The notes under the pieces were generated by a model, which searched no databases, was not told where the DNA came from, and worked only from the letters and a program-made list of their open reading frames with translations. A stretch of DNA of 64,000 nucleotides from NCBI GenBank assembly GCA_009763385.1, contig CM019823.1, forward strand, positions 46,331,528-46,395,527, given 5' to 3'. Source of the stretch: Coix lacryma-jobi var. lacryma-jobi (taxonomy: Eukaryota > Streptophyta > Magnoliopsida > Poales > Poaceae). The translations under genes and the position numbers were made by a program. This document shows positions 11,408-23,053 of the stretch, piece by piece; within the stretch, counting starts at the first letter, position 1, and each line of letters opens with the position of its first letter.

Positions 11408-13589
11408 TCAATGGAACCTGGGATTGGTTTCTTCTTGGCTTTTAACATCCTGGAGCTCGCCATGAAGAAGTGCTATCTTTTTCTTTTGTTCACGAAGAGC
11501 AACATGAATGTTCTCCAGGCTATCTTTCTTCAACTTGATCTGTTCATCGATAACTTGAAGCCTGCTCAACAACTGATCCCTCTCGGCTTCTAGAGATGAC
11601 AGGTTGCCGATGAGGACATTGGAGTCTGAATTCAGTCGATCTATAGTGTCCTTTGCAGCAACCATGTCAGAGATGCAACATTGCTCATGTGCTGGCAGAT
11701 GTACTTGAGCTTCACGCGCTGAAAGTTTGGCTCTGGCTTCCATGAATTCTAACTGAAGAAACTCTATATGAGCAACAGGAATCAGAGCTTTGTTGAGATC
11801 ATCTGGTATGTCATCTTTGATCAAGTCAAAAATGTTTCTGATTCCTCTTGCATCATTCACCAGGTCAGCTATATTGGTCTCCAAAAGAGGAAGTAATGAT
11901 TGCAGCCGAGCCTTAGTTTCTTCAGAGAGTTTCTTGGAGTGATCTGGTATAGGTTCTTCCCCTTCATCCATATAATTTTCTAAGTCAAAAGGGATGACAG
12001 GGGAAGAAGGTTCTCCTTGCTCCTACACAGATAAATGTATAAGTAATCACAAACAGGGAGATGTTGAAAGGAGTAGTGTTGATTAGAGTACCTGGCCAGA
12101 GATGAATGCTCCATTGCTGCCACCAGTTTTGGAAAGAAACTGAAGAAAAAGGTCTGCAGTTCCATTCCTTGACCATCTTCAGGGAAACAGATTTTTCCAG
12201 TTGGAGTATTCTGTCATACTCTAGGGCAGAGTCTGCTCCTTCCCTTGGTCTGAGTTTATCACCAAAATAAAGGATGAGGGCACTTGGCCAAAACCAATTT
12301 GTCTGGCAGCCATGACAGGATGATAAAATTCATAGGACATGGGAGGTTTTTCTCTACCATGCCTGATTTCGGTTGGCAGGAGACAAGGTTTCATGATCTG
12401 ACATAAGATTTTCAGACCCTCATCATCACATTCTCTTTGGAACCTGAAAGTGTATGGGTTCTCAAGGTCTGCAATATCTGGATATTGAAACCAGTTGAAG
12501 GCAGCTGTAGGGAATCGTTTATAAAAGATCTTAAAGAAGAAGCTGGCTGATTCATCAATAAATATCATAGCAGCGGCTTCTCCAAAAGAGGTGCATCTCC
12601 TTACTTTGGCATCATCAGCTAGTTGTTTTTCTAGTCATCTGGATACAGAGATGGGAAAGACAGAGTCTTCAAGTCTGGGGTTGTCAGTCTGTGGAGATGA
12701 AGGTTGAGCTAGAGTTGAAGCAACCACCAGGGACCCGTTATTGATGGGATATCTTTGTTTTTCATCAAACTCTGAGCTACTTTGTTTAACATGTTGTACA
12801 GAGCACCTAGGCGGTACTTTCCCAGAGGTATATCTGAAGTCACAGGCAATTTTTCTTTCAGAGCCAAGAAATTAGAGGTTGGGCCACAACTCTGACCACA
12901 GAACAGATACTTCTCCAGCCACATATTCAAAAAGATGATATGTTCCCGTTCTGAAACACTAGATTGGGGAGTTTTAAAAGTGATAATATAGTTGGACCAA
13001 CCATTAGTTTTTCCAAGCTTGATGGAAGGCTTGGCTTGAAGGTTGTAAGGGTTGATTGATCCAACAATATTTAAGCCGATCAGCATATGTACATCGGCTA
13101 AACTTGGGGTCATGGGACCCTGCTTGAACATGAAGGTATTGAAGGTACCAAACCAAAAGTAGCAGGCAACCTTTAGCATTTGTTCATTTTTCTTCATATC
13201 AGCTAAAGACGGGGTGATACATTGATCTAAGCTGCGGAGAATCCAATCCGACTTCTTTTTTGCCTCTACTTTGATCAACCAGTCTCTCCAACACTAGAAT
13301 GATCGATGGCCAGTTCCTAAAGGGAGTTTTGCCCCAATGCTCTGAAGCAAAATCTGAGTTTTTGAAGGGGACCCTCTGGGTTTCAGTAGTAATGGCTTCG
13401 GTAAGATCAAAATTGCCGACTGGGCCAAGAAAGAAGTTGTCTGGGTTATCTTGAACCGGGATGAGGATTTGGTCATGAAGCGCCTGAGAATTTAAAAGTG
13501 AGGGAAAATGCAAAAATAGAGAATTATCAGGAAAGAGGGATGATAGGAAATCCAAAATTCACCTCAGGGATCGAATCTTGAGTCGCCAT
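11408..13589 (-). pseudogene. Antisense plant-mobile-domain (PMD, aminotransferase-like) gene, broken
   Basis: Exon 1 (13563-13589) encodes nine residues, MATQDSIPE, and ends in donor GAG|GTGAAT. Exon 2 starts at 13483 after TTCTCAG and reads ALHDQILIPVQDNPDNFFLGP, then KTPFRNWPS, then (other frame) YFWFGTFNTFMFKQGPMTPSLAD, the hallmark run of the plant mobile domain. The domain continues to about 12220. A final exon (about 12021 to 11408) after acceptor CTGTGTAG encodes an acidic, Leu/Glu/Lys-rich coiled-coil tail. PMD proteins are found both as host silencing factors (MAIN/MAIL type) and as passengers in plant transposons. The breaks are a frameshift near 13290 and a TAG at the end of the 12709-13278 frame, where a Trp codon would be usual, so it should not make a full protein. 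Confidence 0.75.
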
Positions 13590-13806
13590 TTGACCTGCGG
13601 AAGCACCAAAGTTGAGCTCTCAAAAGATTTTTACTTGAATCAGATGGCGGCGGATTTCTTTGGAAATTAGGGTTTGAGAACAGTCTTGAAGGAAAACAAT
13701 AACGGTTGGGAAGAAGACTCGGCTGGTCGACTAAAGAGAAGGTTAGTCGATCGGACCCTAAGGAAAGGAGGATAATATTTTTGGAATAAAAATAAATTTC
13801 ATCCCA

Positions 13807-13821
13807 AAATTAGGGGGCATG
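13807..13821 (+). other. Polypurine tract of element A
   Basis: AATTAGGGGGCATG lies directly before the 3' LTR start (TGTTTACACC at 13822), as expected for plus-strand DNA priming. Confidence 0.6.
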
Positions 13822-14213
13822 TGTTTACACCAGATTTTAGACCAAGAAGATTGTTACTTTTGTGAACATAAACGGCTGATTTATTAAGGAAAAAGATCGG
13901 CCTAAAAAATAAAGAAGCTTATGTGGGTCAAGCGTAACCAGTAAGATTCATGTGGACCAACACGACGGGCTTCAAAGACGTGTCGGGCTCAACCAAGGAG
14001 TTCAAATCCGAGTCGTCTTTTATTTTTGCCTATTATGTAATTTACTCGTGTTAGGGCAGGAGTCAACCAGGTTATAAATAGCTAGAAACCAGGGTTTTGT
14101 AAGGGACATCCAATCAATCAATACATCGGCCACCGGCAAAACCCTAGGAGTAGGAGTAACGTAGATCTCGGCGAGACCTTCAATCAGGCAGGGCTGCATC
14201 GGCATCGACCGAC
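13822..14213 (+). repeat. 3' LTR of element A, truncated by element B
   Basis: It matches 4851-5243 at about 96% by eye and stops inside the phrase CATCGACCGAC. The sequence that should follow (CTCCGGTTTGC in the 5' copy) is not found next to the end of B, so the remainder of A's LTR lies beyond later insertions or is lost. Confidence 0.85.
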
Positions 14214-15590
14214 TGTTGGTATAAATTAACGCACACTCTACTTTATCCGCAAGCGCACAGATAAAATCTACCGATGTAGCACTTCACCGGAGTAACCCAG
14301 TTTTAATATGGAACCCAAAGGAACGGATAGTGTTAAGTCTTAAAGTCTAACCCCTAAGTAGCTAACAAGGACGGAGAATCTAGAAGTATAGAGGGGATCA
14401 CTAAGGTTGTCTAATTCCAATTTAAGAGTGATATGTCTATATTATTCTTAGTGGGGAAGTTGCCATAAAAGGTCACAAACAAAGTATGAGTCTTTTATGC
14501 AAATGTATAATCCTACCGAGCCTACACACGGGTAAGTGGACTATAGAAGAATCAACAAGGCTATAAGAGTCACCCTTGCGAACAACCACTACTACCAGCG
14601 TTATAGGAGGCATTTATGAGCTATCAAGTCTAAGCACCACGCTTACACTATCCAACTACTCTAACTCTAGAATGACTAGAATTAAAGTACTCAAAAGAGA
14701 GTCATAAACCTTAAGAATAACAAGAACAATGGTTCAAACTTAAATATAGACGTTGATTACTGAAACAATCGCTGAAGCAAAATGAAGATGAACTTGAATC
14801 CGCAGGTACAAGATGAAGAAGTTGATCCGACAGGCCGGAGCTCCTTCTTGATCTCTTCCTCTCTCTCTCTAATCCGATCTCTAATTGCAACTAGATGAAC
14901 TAGACAACTAGAACTAGAACTAGACAACTAGAACTAGAAGAACTAGAACTAGATCTAATTCTAGATGAACTAGAAGAGATTCATCTAGAGGGACGTCTAC
15001 TTCTAATTGAAACCCTAGTTTCTGATGTGGAGATGAATAATGAAGATGAAGATGCCTGGAGAGGGGGGGTCTGGGTCTGGTTTTATAGCCCAGAGCGTGG
15101 AATGTGAGCCCTTGGATCAAACCAACTTTAGGGACGGTGGAGATGCATCTTAGGAGGCGGTGGAAGAAGGTTCCAGAAGGCGGAGGCGAAACGGCGCCCG
15201 TGGCCGACCGGTCGGTCTTGGGGTGGGACCGGTCGGTCTGGCCCAGTGGGTCCATGTGGCGGGCCGCCTCGTGGTGTCTTCTAGATCCTTCTTTTGCATG
15301 TTTTGTTGCGAAAGTAATATCTTTCCATCCGGGACTCCGAATATAGCAAATGATATGTCCGTTTCGATCATCTCGACGAGCTCTTCGCAATGGTGCACTC
15401 CAATTCATCACTTGAGATACTTTTTATATGGTAAAAACATGGATGTCCTACAAAACAAGTGAGAGCACCAAAACTCATGGAACTTGTTAGTTTCAAACCC
15501 TAAAACTATGCTTTGTGATTCATTTAGTGTCATTTCATGCAATAGTTGATGGTTAATTATGAGCATTAGTGAGCATCAACAAGTTCCCCC
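14214..15590 (-). repeat. LTR of element B
   Basis: On the minus strand it starts TGTTGATGCTCACTAATG and ends TTTATACCAACA. It carries a TATA box, GGCTATAAAA, at about 15081-15090 on the minus strand. An AACTAG-based minisatellite lies at 14889-14975. Open frames within it have no domain and are taken as chance. Confidence 0.7.
14889..14975. repeat. AACTAG minisatellite
   Basis: About ten irregular copies of GAACTAG/AACTAGA lie inside the LTR of element B, downstream of its TATA box in transcription order. Confidence 0.7.
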
Positions 15591-15605
15591 AAGCTTACCA
15601 TCTTG
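15591..15605 (-). other. Polypurine tract of element B
   Basis: Read on the minus strand it is AAGCTTGGGGGAACT, ending where the LTR's TG begins. It sets the orientation of element B. Confidence 0.65.
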
Positions 15606-15838
15606 CTCTATATCTCTTGCTCTTCTACTTCACTATTATCCCGGAGTTTTTATGAATTTTCAAAAAGCTTATTAACATATATTGTCAAATTAAACAATGA
15701 ATCCAAAGAAAAGTCAACCACACCATTGAATCGAGAAGTGCATGTGTATGGAAAAGGGAGGCGGATGCTCTTTTGAATATATCACTCTCTTCTGTTTATC
15801 AGAGACACATGGCTATCAAGCTAATTCTACTGGCGGGC

Positions 15839-17402
15839 TGTTGATACCAGATTTTCGCACGCACGAGGATATGACAAGTGGACCCAGACAGCAGTGGGGA
15901 ACAGATTTCGGCAAGCAATTAGGCGGCTGCTTTGGTCCTCGAAGTTTTCGGCAAATGCCTGTGCGGTCGGCTATTTTGCAGAACGGTGGCTCCATTCGGG
16001 AGATAGATGTTGCAAATAAAGTCGGCTTGCATGAGAAGACACGTGACAACGGAGTATGCCAAAGAAATTGGGAGTAGAATTTTTGTCCTTCCATATTTTA
16101 TTATGTAAATCATAATCGTTTAGGACTCGTATTTCATCCGGGGTATAAATATAAGCCCTCGACCATTGTAAAATTGTTCACAACCACATCAATACAAACC
16201 GGCTCCGTGACACCCTCGAGTCCTTAGTCATGTCGTTGAGTTCTTCGAGAGGAATCATCGATCCGTCGACCTCCGTAAGTACCGGCAACCTTGTTATCAT
16301 GTCTAGTATCATGCGATGGATTTAGATATGATGCAAGTAGTCTCGTATGTTAAGCTTAGTATCGTGCGGCGGATTTAGGCTTATGACGGGAAGTTTTTGC
16401 TTGTGTCTTGTATCGTGCGGCGGATTAAGTCATGAGTAAAAATAGTTATCGGCTCTATTAGATTTGGCAGATCTGATAGATTCATTAAGTTATCATGTGT
16501 TATATGTTTTATTTATTTAATTCTTGTAACACTCTTTTGCCCAATCTAGATTGATCTTTGTTCGGCCTTGTTCTGCAAGTTCACTTGTGCTTTTGCTAAT
16601 CATAATATCATGATGGTCGAATCAACTTTCAATCCAGATTGTTACATGTTGTGGGTTCATGCATGTTAATTACGATTAGGCTTAGATAAAACTAGGTATC
16701 GTGCGGTAGATGCAGGTTTTAGATCAGTCTGATCGTGCTTGCTTGTTTGTTCCTTCTTCATGGACCCCAATTCGGCTGGTTTGCCGATTTTGGTTATGCT
16801 TACACGAGTAACAAGCTTTTATAGATCTATTCAAATATATGTATGCTTTTAGCTTGTTATAATTAGATTGTATCATGCGGTGGATTAATCTAATTATAAG
16901 AAGTGGTGTAGACTTATAGCAAGTGGTATCATGCGGTGGATTAGCTTCGCTTGAGTTTATGCTTGACGGGTTTATGAAGACTAAACGTGCGGCAGATTAG
17001 TTGGATTAGCCTATGCATGTGTTATTTGAATAGATCTATTTTTTGCAAGTTACCTGTTTATAATATCCTCATTTTGTTCAGGCTCTCTTTACATACGCAT
17101 TCGGCAGTCAATATGCTTTACATACTTTGCTCTCATACTTGCCGAATGACTTTATAAACATGCTTTGACAGACAGCTTCTATAGCTGTGTGCCATCGTGA
17201 TTGGCTTTCAAAGCCGTACATATGGAACTGTCTGGTCTCACCCGGCATGTTCCAGAGGTATTCTCACGTTTTTATCCCTTGTTGGTTTTCAGGTCAAACC
17301 GACTGGCACGTCTCCGGATTCGACATACTCCGGGCACCCAATTGAAGCTAGCTTTTTGGCTTGCTGTGTGCTTGGCGCGAGGTGTCACTTTTTGCGCCAA
17401 CA
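15839..17402 (+). repeat. 5' LTR of element C
   Basis: It starts TGTTGATACCAGATTTTCGC, comparable to A's start, and ends GCGCCAACA just before TTTTTGGCACGCCTGGTGGGAC. TATAAATATAAG at 16144-16155 is the likely promoter box. The phrase ATCGTGCGGCGGATT and variants recur at least six times between 16310 and 17000. Confidence 0.75.
16144..16155 (+). promoter_or_regulatory. TATA box of element C LTR
   Basis: TATAAATATAAG lies about 305 bp into the LTR, at a place like that in element A. Confidence 0.6.
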
Positions 17403-17428
17403 CACTTTTTGGCACGCCTGGTGGGACG
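17403..17428 (+). other. Primer-binding-site region of element C
   Basis: TTTTTGGCACGCCTGGTGGGAC follows the LTR end and matches the block at 6511-6536 after A's LTR at most positions. Confidence 0.55.
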
Positions 17429-17442
17429 TACTCTATTTCAAG

Positions 17443-20400
17443 ATGCCTGAGATCAACGACGATCAGGTTCTGGATGTGACCATGGATGACTTGCCGCCAG
17501 ATTTGAAAAGTTTAGTACAAGAGGTTTGTGAAGAACTTCAGCGCAAGTGCCTAATGACTTTTTCCAAGAACAAGAGAGGCAAGGTCTACCAGAAGCAGGC
17601 GTTCCCAAAGATCATTCCTCATCACCAATCCGAGCCGTCTGACAGCGATGAAGAGGAAGCTATTCGGAAGATGACTGAATTAGTATACAAAGCTGTATCA
17701 GGAGCCATGACCAATCATCAGGCAGCTTTCTTGAATACTTTTCGTGCTGTCATGGTTAGCATTTTCGGTCCAGCAGCGGATAAACGCTTTGAAGAAGCCG
17801 CTGGTCCAATGCAAGGACCACTGTTGTTCCCGGTACCTCAACGTCGAAGGATCACCGAAGAAGGCGGAGCTGGCCCAAGCACAGGTGGGATGGTTCCTCA
17901 TGAGACGCAACAACCTCCCCAGACTTATGGCCAGGCCACGTTCGGCACGACAGGGAACGTCCCGCAATCTGCTTCTAAAGTGTCTCCTGCAGCAAACAAG
18001 ATACAAAAGAATATGTTTGGAGATGGATATTAGGATTTCATCGATTATAGCTCAATTAATGCTCTTCCAAATCCAGGCTACAAGAGTTCGGCAGGACTAC
18101 ATCCTGGGGGGCAAGCACAAGCAGCTCCTGATTCAAATATTGACCTCATCATGCATAGGATGGCTGATATGATGCAAAATCAGTTCGGCCTAAAGCCAAA
18201 GAGTCAGTCATATGCTTACAAGTCCCCTTACCCGGAATGGTACAATCGAGTAGCACTTCCTCCAAGGGTGAAGCCTCCCACTGATTTTGCCAAGTTTTCA
18301 GGCCAGGATGACACCAGTACTATAGAGCACATCGACCGCTATTTGATGCAACTTGGAGAAGCATCTACGGATGAAGCTTGGAGGATTCGGTACTTCTCAT
18401 TGTCATTGACAGGACCAGCCTTCTCATGGTTTGCTTCTCTGCCAGCAAATTCTATCAATACATGGGCAGAGCTAGAACAGAAGTTCCACTCATATTTCTT
18501 TACGGGTACCAGCGAGAAGAAGTTGGTCGATCTCATGAGCCTGAGGATGAAACCTGGCAAGACGCCACAAGAATATCTGCGCCGATTCAGGGAAACCAAG
18601 AATCTTTGCTATTCTCTGAATTTGCCTGATGACCAATTGTCGGGGATAGCCATAGCTGGTATGTTGCCGAGTATCAAAGAGAAACTATTCGGCATGGAGT
18701 TTGATGACCTCGGGCAGTTATCACAGAGGTTGGCAACGATGAGTAGTCAAGCCCAGGGATTCAAGAGGAATAATCAATTCCAGAAGGGTGATGTGGCTGC
18801 CGAGATGTATCAGGCTTTTCTGGAAGAGGCAACTGAGTACGATGATGAAGATGAAATAGCTGCAGCCGAGATAGTCTGGGCTAAAGAGCCGACTCAAGTC
18901 AACCAGCGATGGCTGAGGCAACAAAAAGGTACTTATGACTTTGATGTTTCCAAGTCAGATAAATTATTTGAGTACTTGTTGAAGGAAGGACACATCAAGT
19001 TGCCGGAAGGTCATCTTATGCTGCATCCTGAAGGGGTCAAGGACAAGAAATATTGTGGCTTCCATAATACTAGATCCGACTCCATAAACGATTGCCGAGT
19101 GTTCAGAGTGCGGGTCCAGAAAGCTATCCATGACGGGCATCTGAGGTTTGATGGAAAGATGAAAGTTGATGGTAGCCCTTTTGGACAGAATACTGTGTCC
19201 TTCTCTGTTAATATGGTCAATGCAGTTGATCCCAGGGGTAAGAGCAAAATGAAAGTGTTAACCTCTAATAGAGCAAGGAAAGCTGGTGCTATTGACCCTG
19301 ATCGGCATATTACAAATAAAGAGCTTCAGCAAAGGGTTCGGTTCCAAAATAGCCGAACTGAGGCGGGTGAAACTTCCAGACCCAGGGTCACGACGCGTAT
19401 TCTGTTAAATAAATGGCGTCGGGAACAGGAACGGTACCAGAAGCAGAGACTTTATGAAGAACAGAAGTTCCTGGAGAAACAACGGAGGTGTGAAGAAGAG
19501 ATGTACCAAAAAGAACGAGAAGATATGAGGGAGCAAGAACAGTCTCATTGGGAATGCTCGTTTTTCCAGTATTGTTGGAATGAAGGCTTGAAGCTGCCTG
19601 TTAAGAACAACTGCCCTGAATGCAGTAATCAATATTCTGAGTATAGGCAGTCTCGAGTCAACCGCTGTTCTGTCCATGAAAGGCTTGGGGCACGAGTCCC
19701 TAAGGATGATCGGCGCTTAAAAATAAATAATTCCGAAGATCGGCAGGGAGGAGGATTTGCCGATCAAAGTTGGGCTCGCACTGGAGAAGAAGAATACCGC
19801 GAGTATGTCTGGCAGAGAGGACAGTGGTGTCCACCAGGATTGAGGAGAAGCCAGAAAAGAAGGGTGCAACGCCTAAGAAACAGAGAGTTAGAGCAGGCAA
19901 GTGCTAAGATGAAGCGAGTTTGGCGACCTAAAGAGAAGCCGGATGGAGGTGATCGTTCGACTGATGCATGCATGGCTTTCTTTCTTCCATCAGAATTTAT
20001 AGCTCCCGAAGAACAGGATGTCCAAGACGAGGTGTATTCGGATTTCGATGAAGATGAATTCCAAGAGTTGTTGGCTCACCTCGTCTTAGCTCAACGAGCG
20101 GTATTTGATAAACCAGCTAAGCATCGACACTTGAAGCCATTGTATATGAAGGGGTATGTTAATGGCAAGCCATTAGCTAAGATGTTCATTGATGGAGGGG
20201 CTGCTATAAATATCATGTCATATACTACCTCACAAAACTCAGGATGTCAAGTGAAGATTTATTAAAGACTGACATGGTGTTGAGGGACTTCGCTGGTAAT
20301 TCTTCTAATACTCGGGGAGCAGTCCATGTTGAGTTGACGATCGGGACTAAAACCTTGATCACTACCTTCTTCGTCATTGATGGCAAGGGGGCATACAGTT

Positions 20401-20660
20401 TGCTATTAGGAAGAGATTGGATACATGCAAACTGCTGCGTACCATCAACTATGCACCAGTTCCTCATCCAGTGGATCGGAGATGACATCAAAATTGTCCA
20501 TGCTGATGATTCGGTGAGCATTGCTAATACGGAGCCCATATACTGGGAGTATGATGGTGTCGAGTGCTTCTCTGGAAAAGCTTGGGAAGTGGGTCCTGTG
20601 AATGTTTTTGGCGAGGACCGACAGCCGATTCAGACAATCGTCTCTCAGAGCAATTTTTGA
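17443..20660 (+). pseudogene. Element C gag-protease, broken
   Basis: I chose the ATG at 17443 (MPEINDDQVLDVTMDDLPP) because it lies 40 bp past the LTR and aligns with A's start; the frame is open further upstream only within LTR sequence. An in-frame TAG at 18031 splits the N-terminal part from a long frame that runs to 20265. The gag domain is at about 18200-18780 (YPEWYNRVALPPRVKPP, then FSWFASLPANSINTWAELE). A CGFHNTRSDSINDC zinc-like motif lies near 19055, a Cys cluster near 19550-19625, and the protease loop FIDGGAAINIMS near 20190. A frameshift near 20240 separates that loop from the rest of the protease (LLLGRDWIHANCC). With one stop and one frameshift it is far less decayed than A's copy. 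Confidence 0.85.
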
Positions 20661-21180
20661 ATAGATGATCCAACTGATGGTAATGGAGAAAAATTAAGAC
20701 CAAGTTTTGTATCGGCTGACAAGGAATAAAGTGTTGGTAATGAAGCCGAAATAGGACCAATGTGTGCAAGTTTGGGTCTCGAGCGTGTTTTGAAGTTGAT
20801 GGATTTTTAAAGGACTCTGTTTATTTCTCCATTGCCAAGTGTAAGTGCAATCAAGCCCTAATTGTGGGTTTTGGTGATAATGACCACATGATTGGAGAAC
20901 TAATGAGATTTATGAAGATGACAAGCAGGTTAATGTTAAGAAAGGATGATGCATATATGTTGGTGGACCCCTCATACAATATTTTATCGGATCCGGACTC
21001 AAAGCGCTATATCAAGCTTTTTCATTTGAATTTGAGTTATAGGAATGCCGTACTATCAAGGGGGAATGCAAATACATTGCTATGGCTGAATGACATGTGC
21101 TCAAACCAACCCAAGTCATCCTTATTCCTAACCAAAGACAGCTGCACCTATTTCAGATCTGTTCCTGTCTGTCTGGCAGG

Positions 21181-21252
21181 CGCGGCAGTGCCGCCCGGGG
21201 CGCGGCAGTGCCGGGCCGCGGCACTGCCGGGCAAAGGCCGGCACTGTCGCGA
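21181..21252 (+). repeat. Palindrome array 1 in D's LTR
   Basis: There are four close copies of GCGGCAGTGCCG or its reverse CGGCACTGCCG, in a G+C-rich stretch that ends CGCGACTTATTTTAACC, possibly the start of the core promoter. Confidence 0.7.
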
Positions 21253-21964
21253 CTTATTTTAACCGTTGGAAGGCAGGGGATATTTACTCCATCTCCCTGC
21301 CACCCCAACGGTCACCCACGACCATTACTCTTCTCCTACCTCCAGACAAGGCTTCCTCTCCCCATTGAAGGCCCCCAAGCTCTCTCTCACCTAATCTTTG
21401 ATTCCTATTGATTCCAAGTGAGTTAGAGCCTCAAACCTTCACCAAAGAGAAGCCCTAGCTGAGATCTACTTCCTAGAGCACTTGATTTGAGCCATAGCCG
21501 GTGGATTTGCTTCTATTACTCTTGGGTTCTTGGAACCTTAGCCGGCTAGGCGTCACTCTAGAGCCTTGCCAACTTGTGTGGCGGCCTAGGGAGGTTTGTA
21601 ATCGATTGTGCAGCTAGTATTATTACCCCTCACCTCAAGGATTTGGTTCCTTGACTTGAGAACGAGGTAGAGTTGCAAAGCTCATGACCTAAGTGGTCAA
21701 CCTCAACAACGTGGAGGTAGGCAAGCCTTGGTGGCGAGCTGAACCACGGGATAAATCACTTGTCTCTTGTGCTTACTTGTTTTCATACTACATACTTGTG
21801 AGCTTGTGATAGATTCTAGGGTTTGGCCCGATCTACTCTCTACTTCATATTCAGCTTGTTAGAGTTAGTTCTGCTGGTTCAGGAAGCTTGTTGTAGCATT
21901 TCCATTCATATAGAATCAGTTGGTAGTGGCTGGATTTCGAATTGCAGTCTCAGGTCTCACTCTA

Positions 21965-22016
21965 CGCGGCAGTGCCAGGGAGCGGCAGTGCCGGGCACAG
22001 AGCGGTAGTGCCGGGC
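21965..22016 (+). repeat. Palindrome array 2 in D's LTR
   Basis: Three copies of GCGGCAGTGCC/GCGGTAGTGCCG lie about 75 bp before the LTR end and 123 bp before the gag ATG. Confidence 0.7.
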
Positions 22017-22092
22017 TTATCTAATTAAGTTTTGAGCTGTGATTTTTGATAGGCCTATTCACCCCCCTCTAGGCCACACAGGTCCTTACAAG

Positions 22093-22104
22093 TGGTATCA
22101 GAGT
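22093..22104 (+). other. Primer-binding site of element D (tRNA-iMet)
   Basis: TGGTATCAGAGT starts three bases past the LTR end. This complement of the initiator-Met tRNA 3' end is standard in Ty1/copia elements. Confidence 0.85.
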
Positions 22105-22138
22105 CTGGTCTCTCAGCAGCACTTCACCGTGCGAGAGA

Positions 22139-23053
22139 ATGGCCACCGACGGAGGAACGGGTAACGTTAGCATTGTGCAACCCACACCCGAAGTGGAAAT
22201 GCACACCGCTAGCAGCAATGAAAGTCTCTCCACAGCAAGTGAGAAGGCACCTCCTCAAAGGGATGTGTCGGCCGGAGAGCTCGCAAGAAGAAAGGAGGAA
22301 AGAAGGTTGAGAAGAGAAGCAAGAGCCAAAGCAAGAGAAGATGCAGCGGCTCTCAAAGCAAGAGAAGATAAGGCTCAAAGAAAAGAAGAGAGAAGGATTA
22401 GAATAGAAGAAAGAGCAAAGAGAAGAGAAGAAAAGAAGGAGGAAGAGCTCCAAACAAAGAAGAGTGTGAACTTGAGTGATGACTCAAGTAGCACCGAAGA
22501 TGGAGACGATCACTTCTCCTACACGCTCAAGAACAACAAGAAGAAGAAGGAGGAGATGAAGAAGTCATATGGAGAAGTATCCTTTAACTATTCCTCTATG
22601 ACTAACCATGACTCTAGGCCTCTCATCAATGTGCCCGCGGGCAAGTTACCTCATTTCGACGGGACTAACTTTGCCAAGTGGAAGCACATTATGAAGACCT
22701 ATCTTATTGGTCTCCACCCAGGTATTTGGGAGATAGTGCACAATGGACTTGAAGCACCGGTTGATCCAAAGAGCCCCACTCAAGATGAATTCCGCAACAT
22801 TCATCTCAATGCCCAAGCCACTAGTGTGTTACTTAGTGCCTTGGATGGTGATGAGTACAACAAGGTCATGGGAGTTGAGGTTGCAAAAGAGATTTGGGAC
22901 ACTTTGCACATCGCTCATGAGGGAGTGGACAAAGTGAGGCAATCCAAGATTGATTTGTTGATGGCTAAGCTCAACCGGTTTGTGATTTGTGATGGTGAAG
23001 GCCCACAAGAGATGTTTGATAGATTGATGGTGATTGTTGGCAAGATTAGAGGG
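22139..23053 (+). pseudogene. Element D gag, N-terminal part (split by element E)
   Basis: The ATG at 22139 lies 48 bp past the LTR. A charged Lys/Glu/Arg-rich coiled-coil segment (about residues 45-105) is followed by the copia gag core, KLPHFDGTNFAKWKHIMKTYL and then EIWDTLHIAHEGVDKVRQSKI. Gag forms the particle shell and packages RNA in the cytoplasm. The frame is open up to the insertion point of element E at 23053 and continues in the same frame at 48102. The split ends its function. Confidence 0.85.

Larger units (their letters stand above)
4851..14213 (+). mobile_element. Element A: Ty3/gypsy-like, gag-protease only, with antisense genes
   Basis: The 5' LTR (4851-6510) starts TGTTTACACC and ends GCGTCAACA. 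The first 392 bp of the matching 3' LTR are at 13822-14213, cut by the insertion of element B. The plus strand encodes gag and an aspartic protease, but no reverse transcriptase, RNase H or integrase is found in the 4.2 kb between protease and 3' LTR. That space holds two minus-strand genes instead. The element is therefore non-autonomous as it stands. The two LTR stretches differ at about 14 of 392 positions by eye. The heptamer AGCCGAT/ATCGGCT recurs through the whole element. Confidence 0.85.
14214..15838 (-). mobile_element. Element B: minus-strand LTR plus internal stub
   Basis: A TG...CA unit (14214-15590) is followed on its upstream side by AAGCTTGGGGGAACT read on the minus strand, a clear polypurine tract, so this is the 3' LTR of a minus-strand element. 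Only about 230 bp of internal sequence (15606-15838) remain before element C starts; no gene is seen in them. The class cannot be fixed without coding sequence; the LTR length of 1.38 kb fits either superfamily. Confidence 0.65.
15839..20839 (+). mobile_element. Element C: Ty3/gypsy-like relative of A, 3' part displaced by D
   Basis: The 5' LTR is at 15839-17402 and the gag-protease frame at 17443-20660. The 178 bp after the protease (20661-20839) still read KLRPSFVSADKE-like residues, resembling the linker that leads to reverse transcriptase in this family, before element D begins. Whether C has a polymerase beyond D cannot be told from this window. Confidence 0.8.
20840..22090 (+). repeat. 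5' LTR of element D
   Basis: It starts TGTAAGTGCAATCAAGC, like element E's TGAAAGTGCATTCGCC, and ends GGTCCTTACA. It has the ATTCACCCCCCTCTAGG block near the end, which E, F and G also share. Two arrays of CGGCAGTGCCG-like palindromes lie at 21181-21252 and 21965-22016. Confidence 0.85.
20840..23053 (+). mobile_element. Element D (Sirevirus-type Ty1/copia), 5' part
   Basis: It contains the 5' LTR, the tRNA-iMet primer site and the first part of gag. The element is split by element E and resumes at 48102. Without E and one copy of the duplicated GAGGG, the gag frame reads straight across, which confirms the split. Confidence 0.9.

Noticed and set aside
15104..15462. Plus-strand frames near a G+C-rich stretch in element B
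   Set aside because: They overlap the LTR's TATA box and leader on the other strand and have no recognisable protein features.
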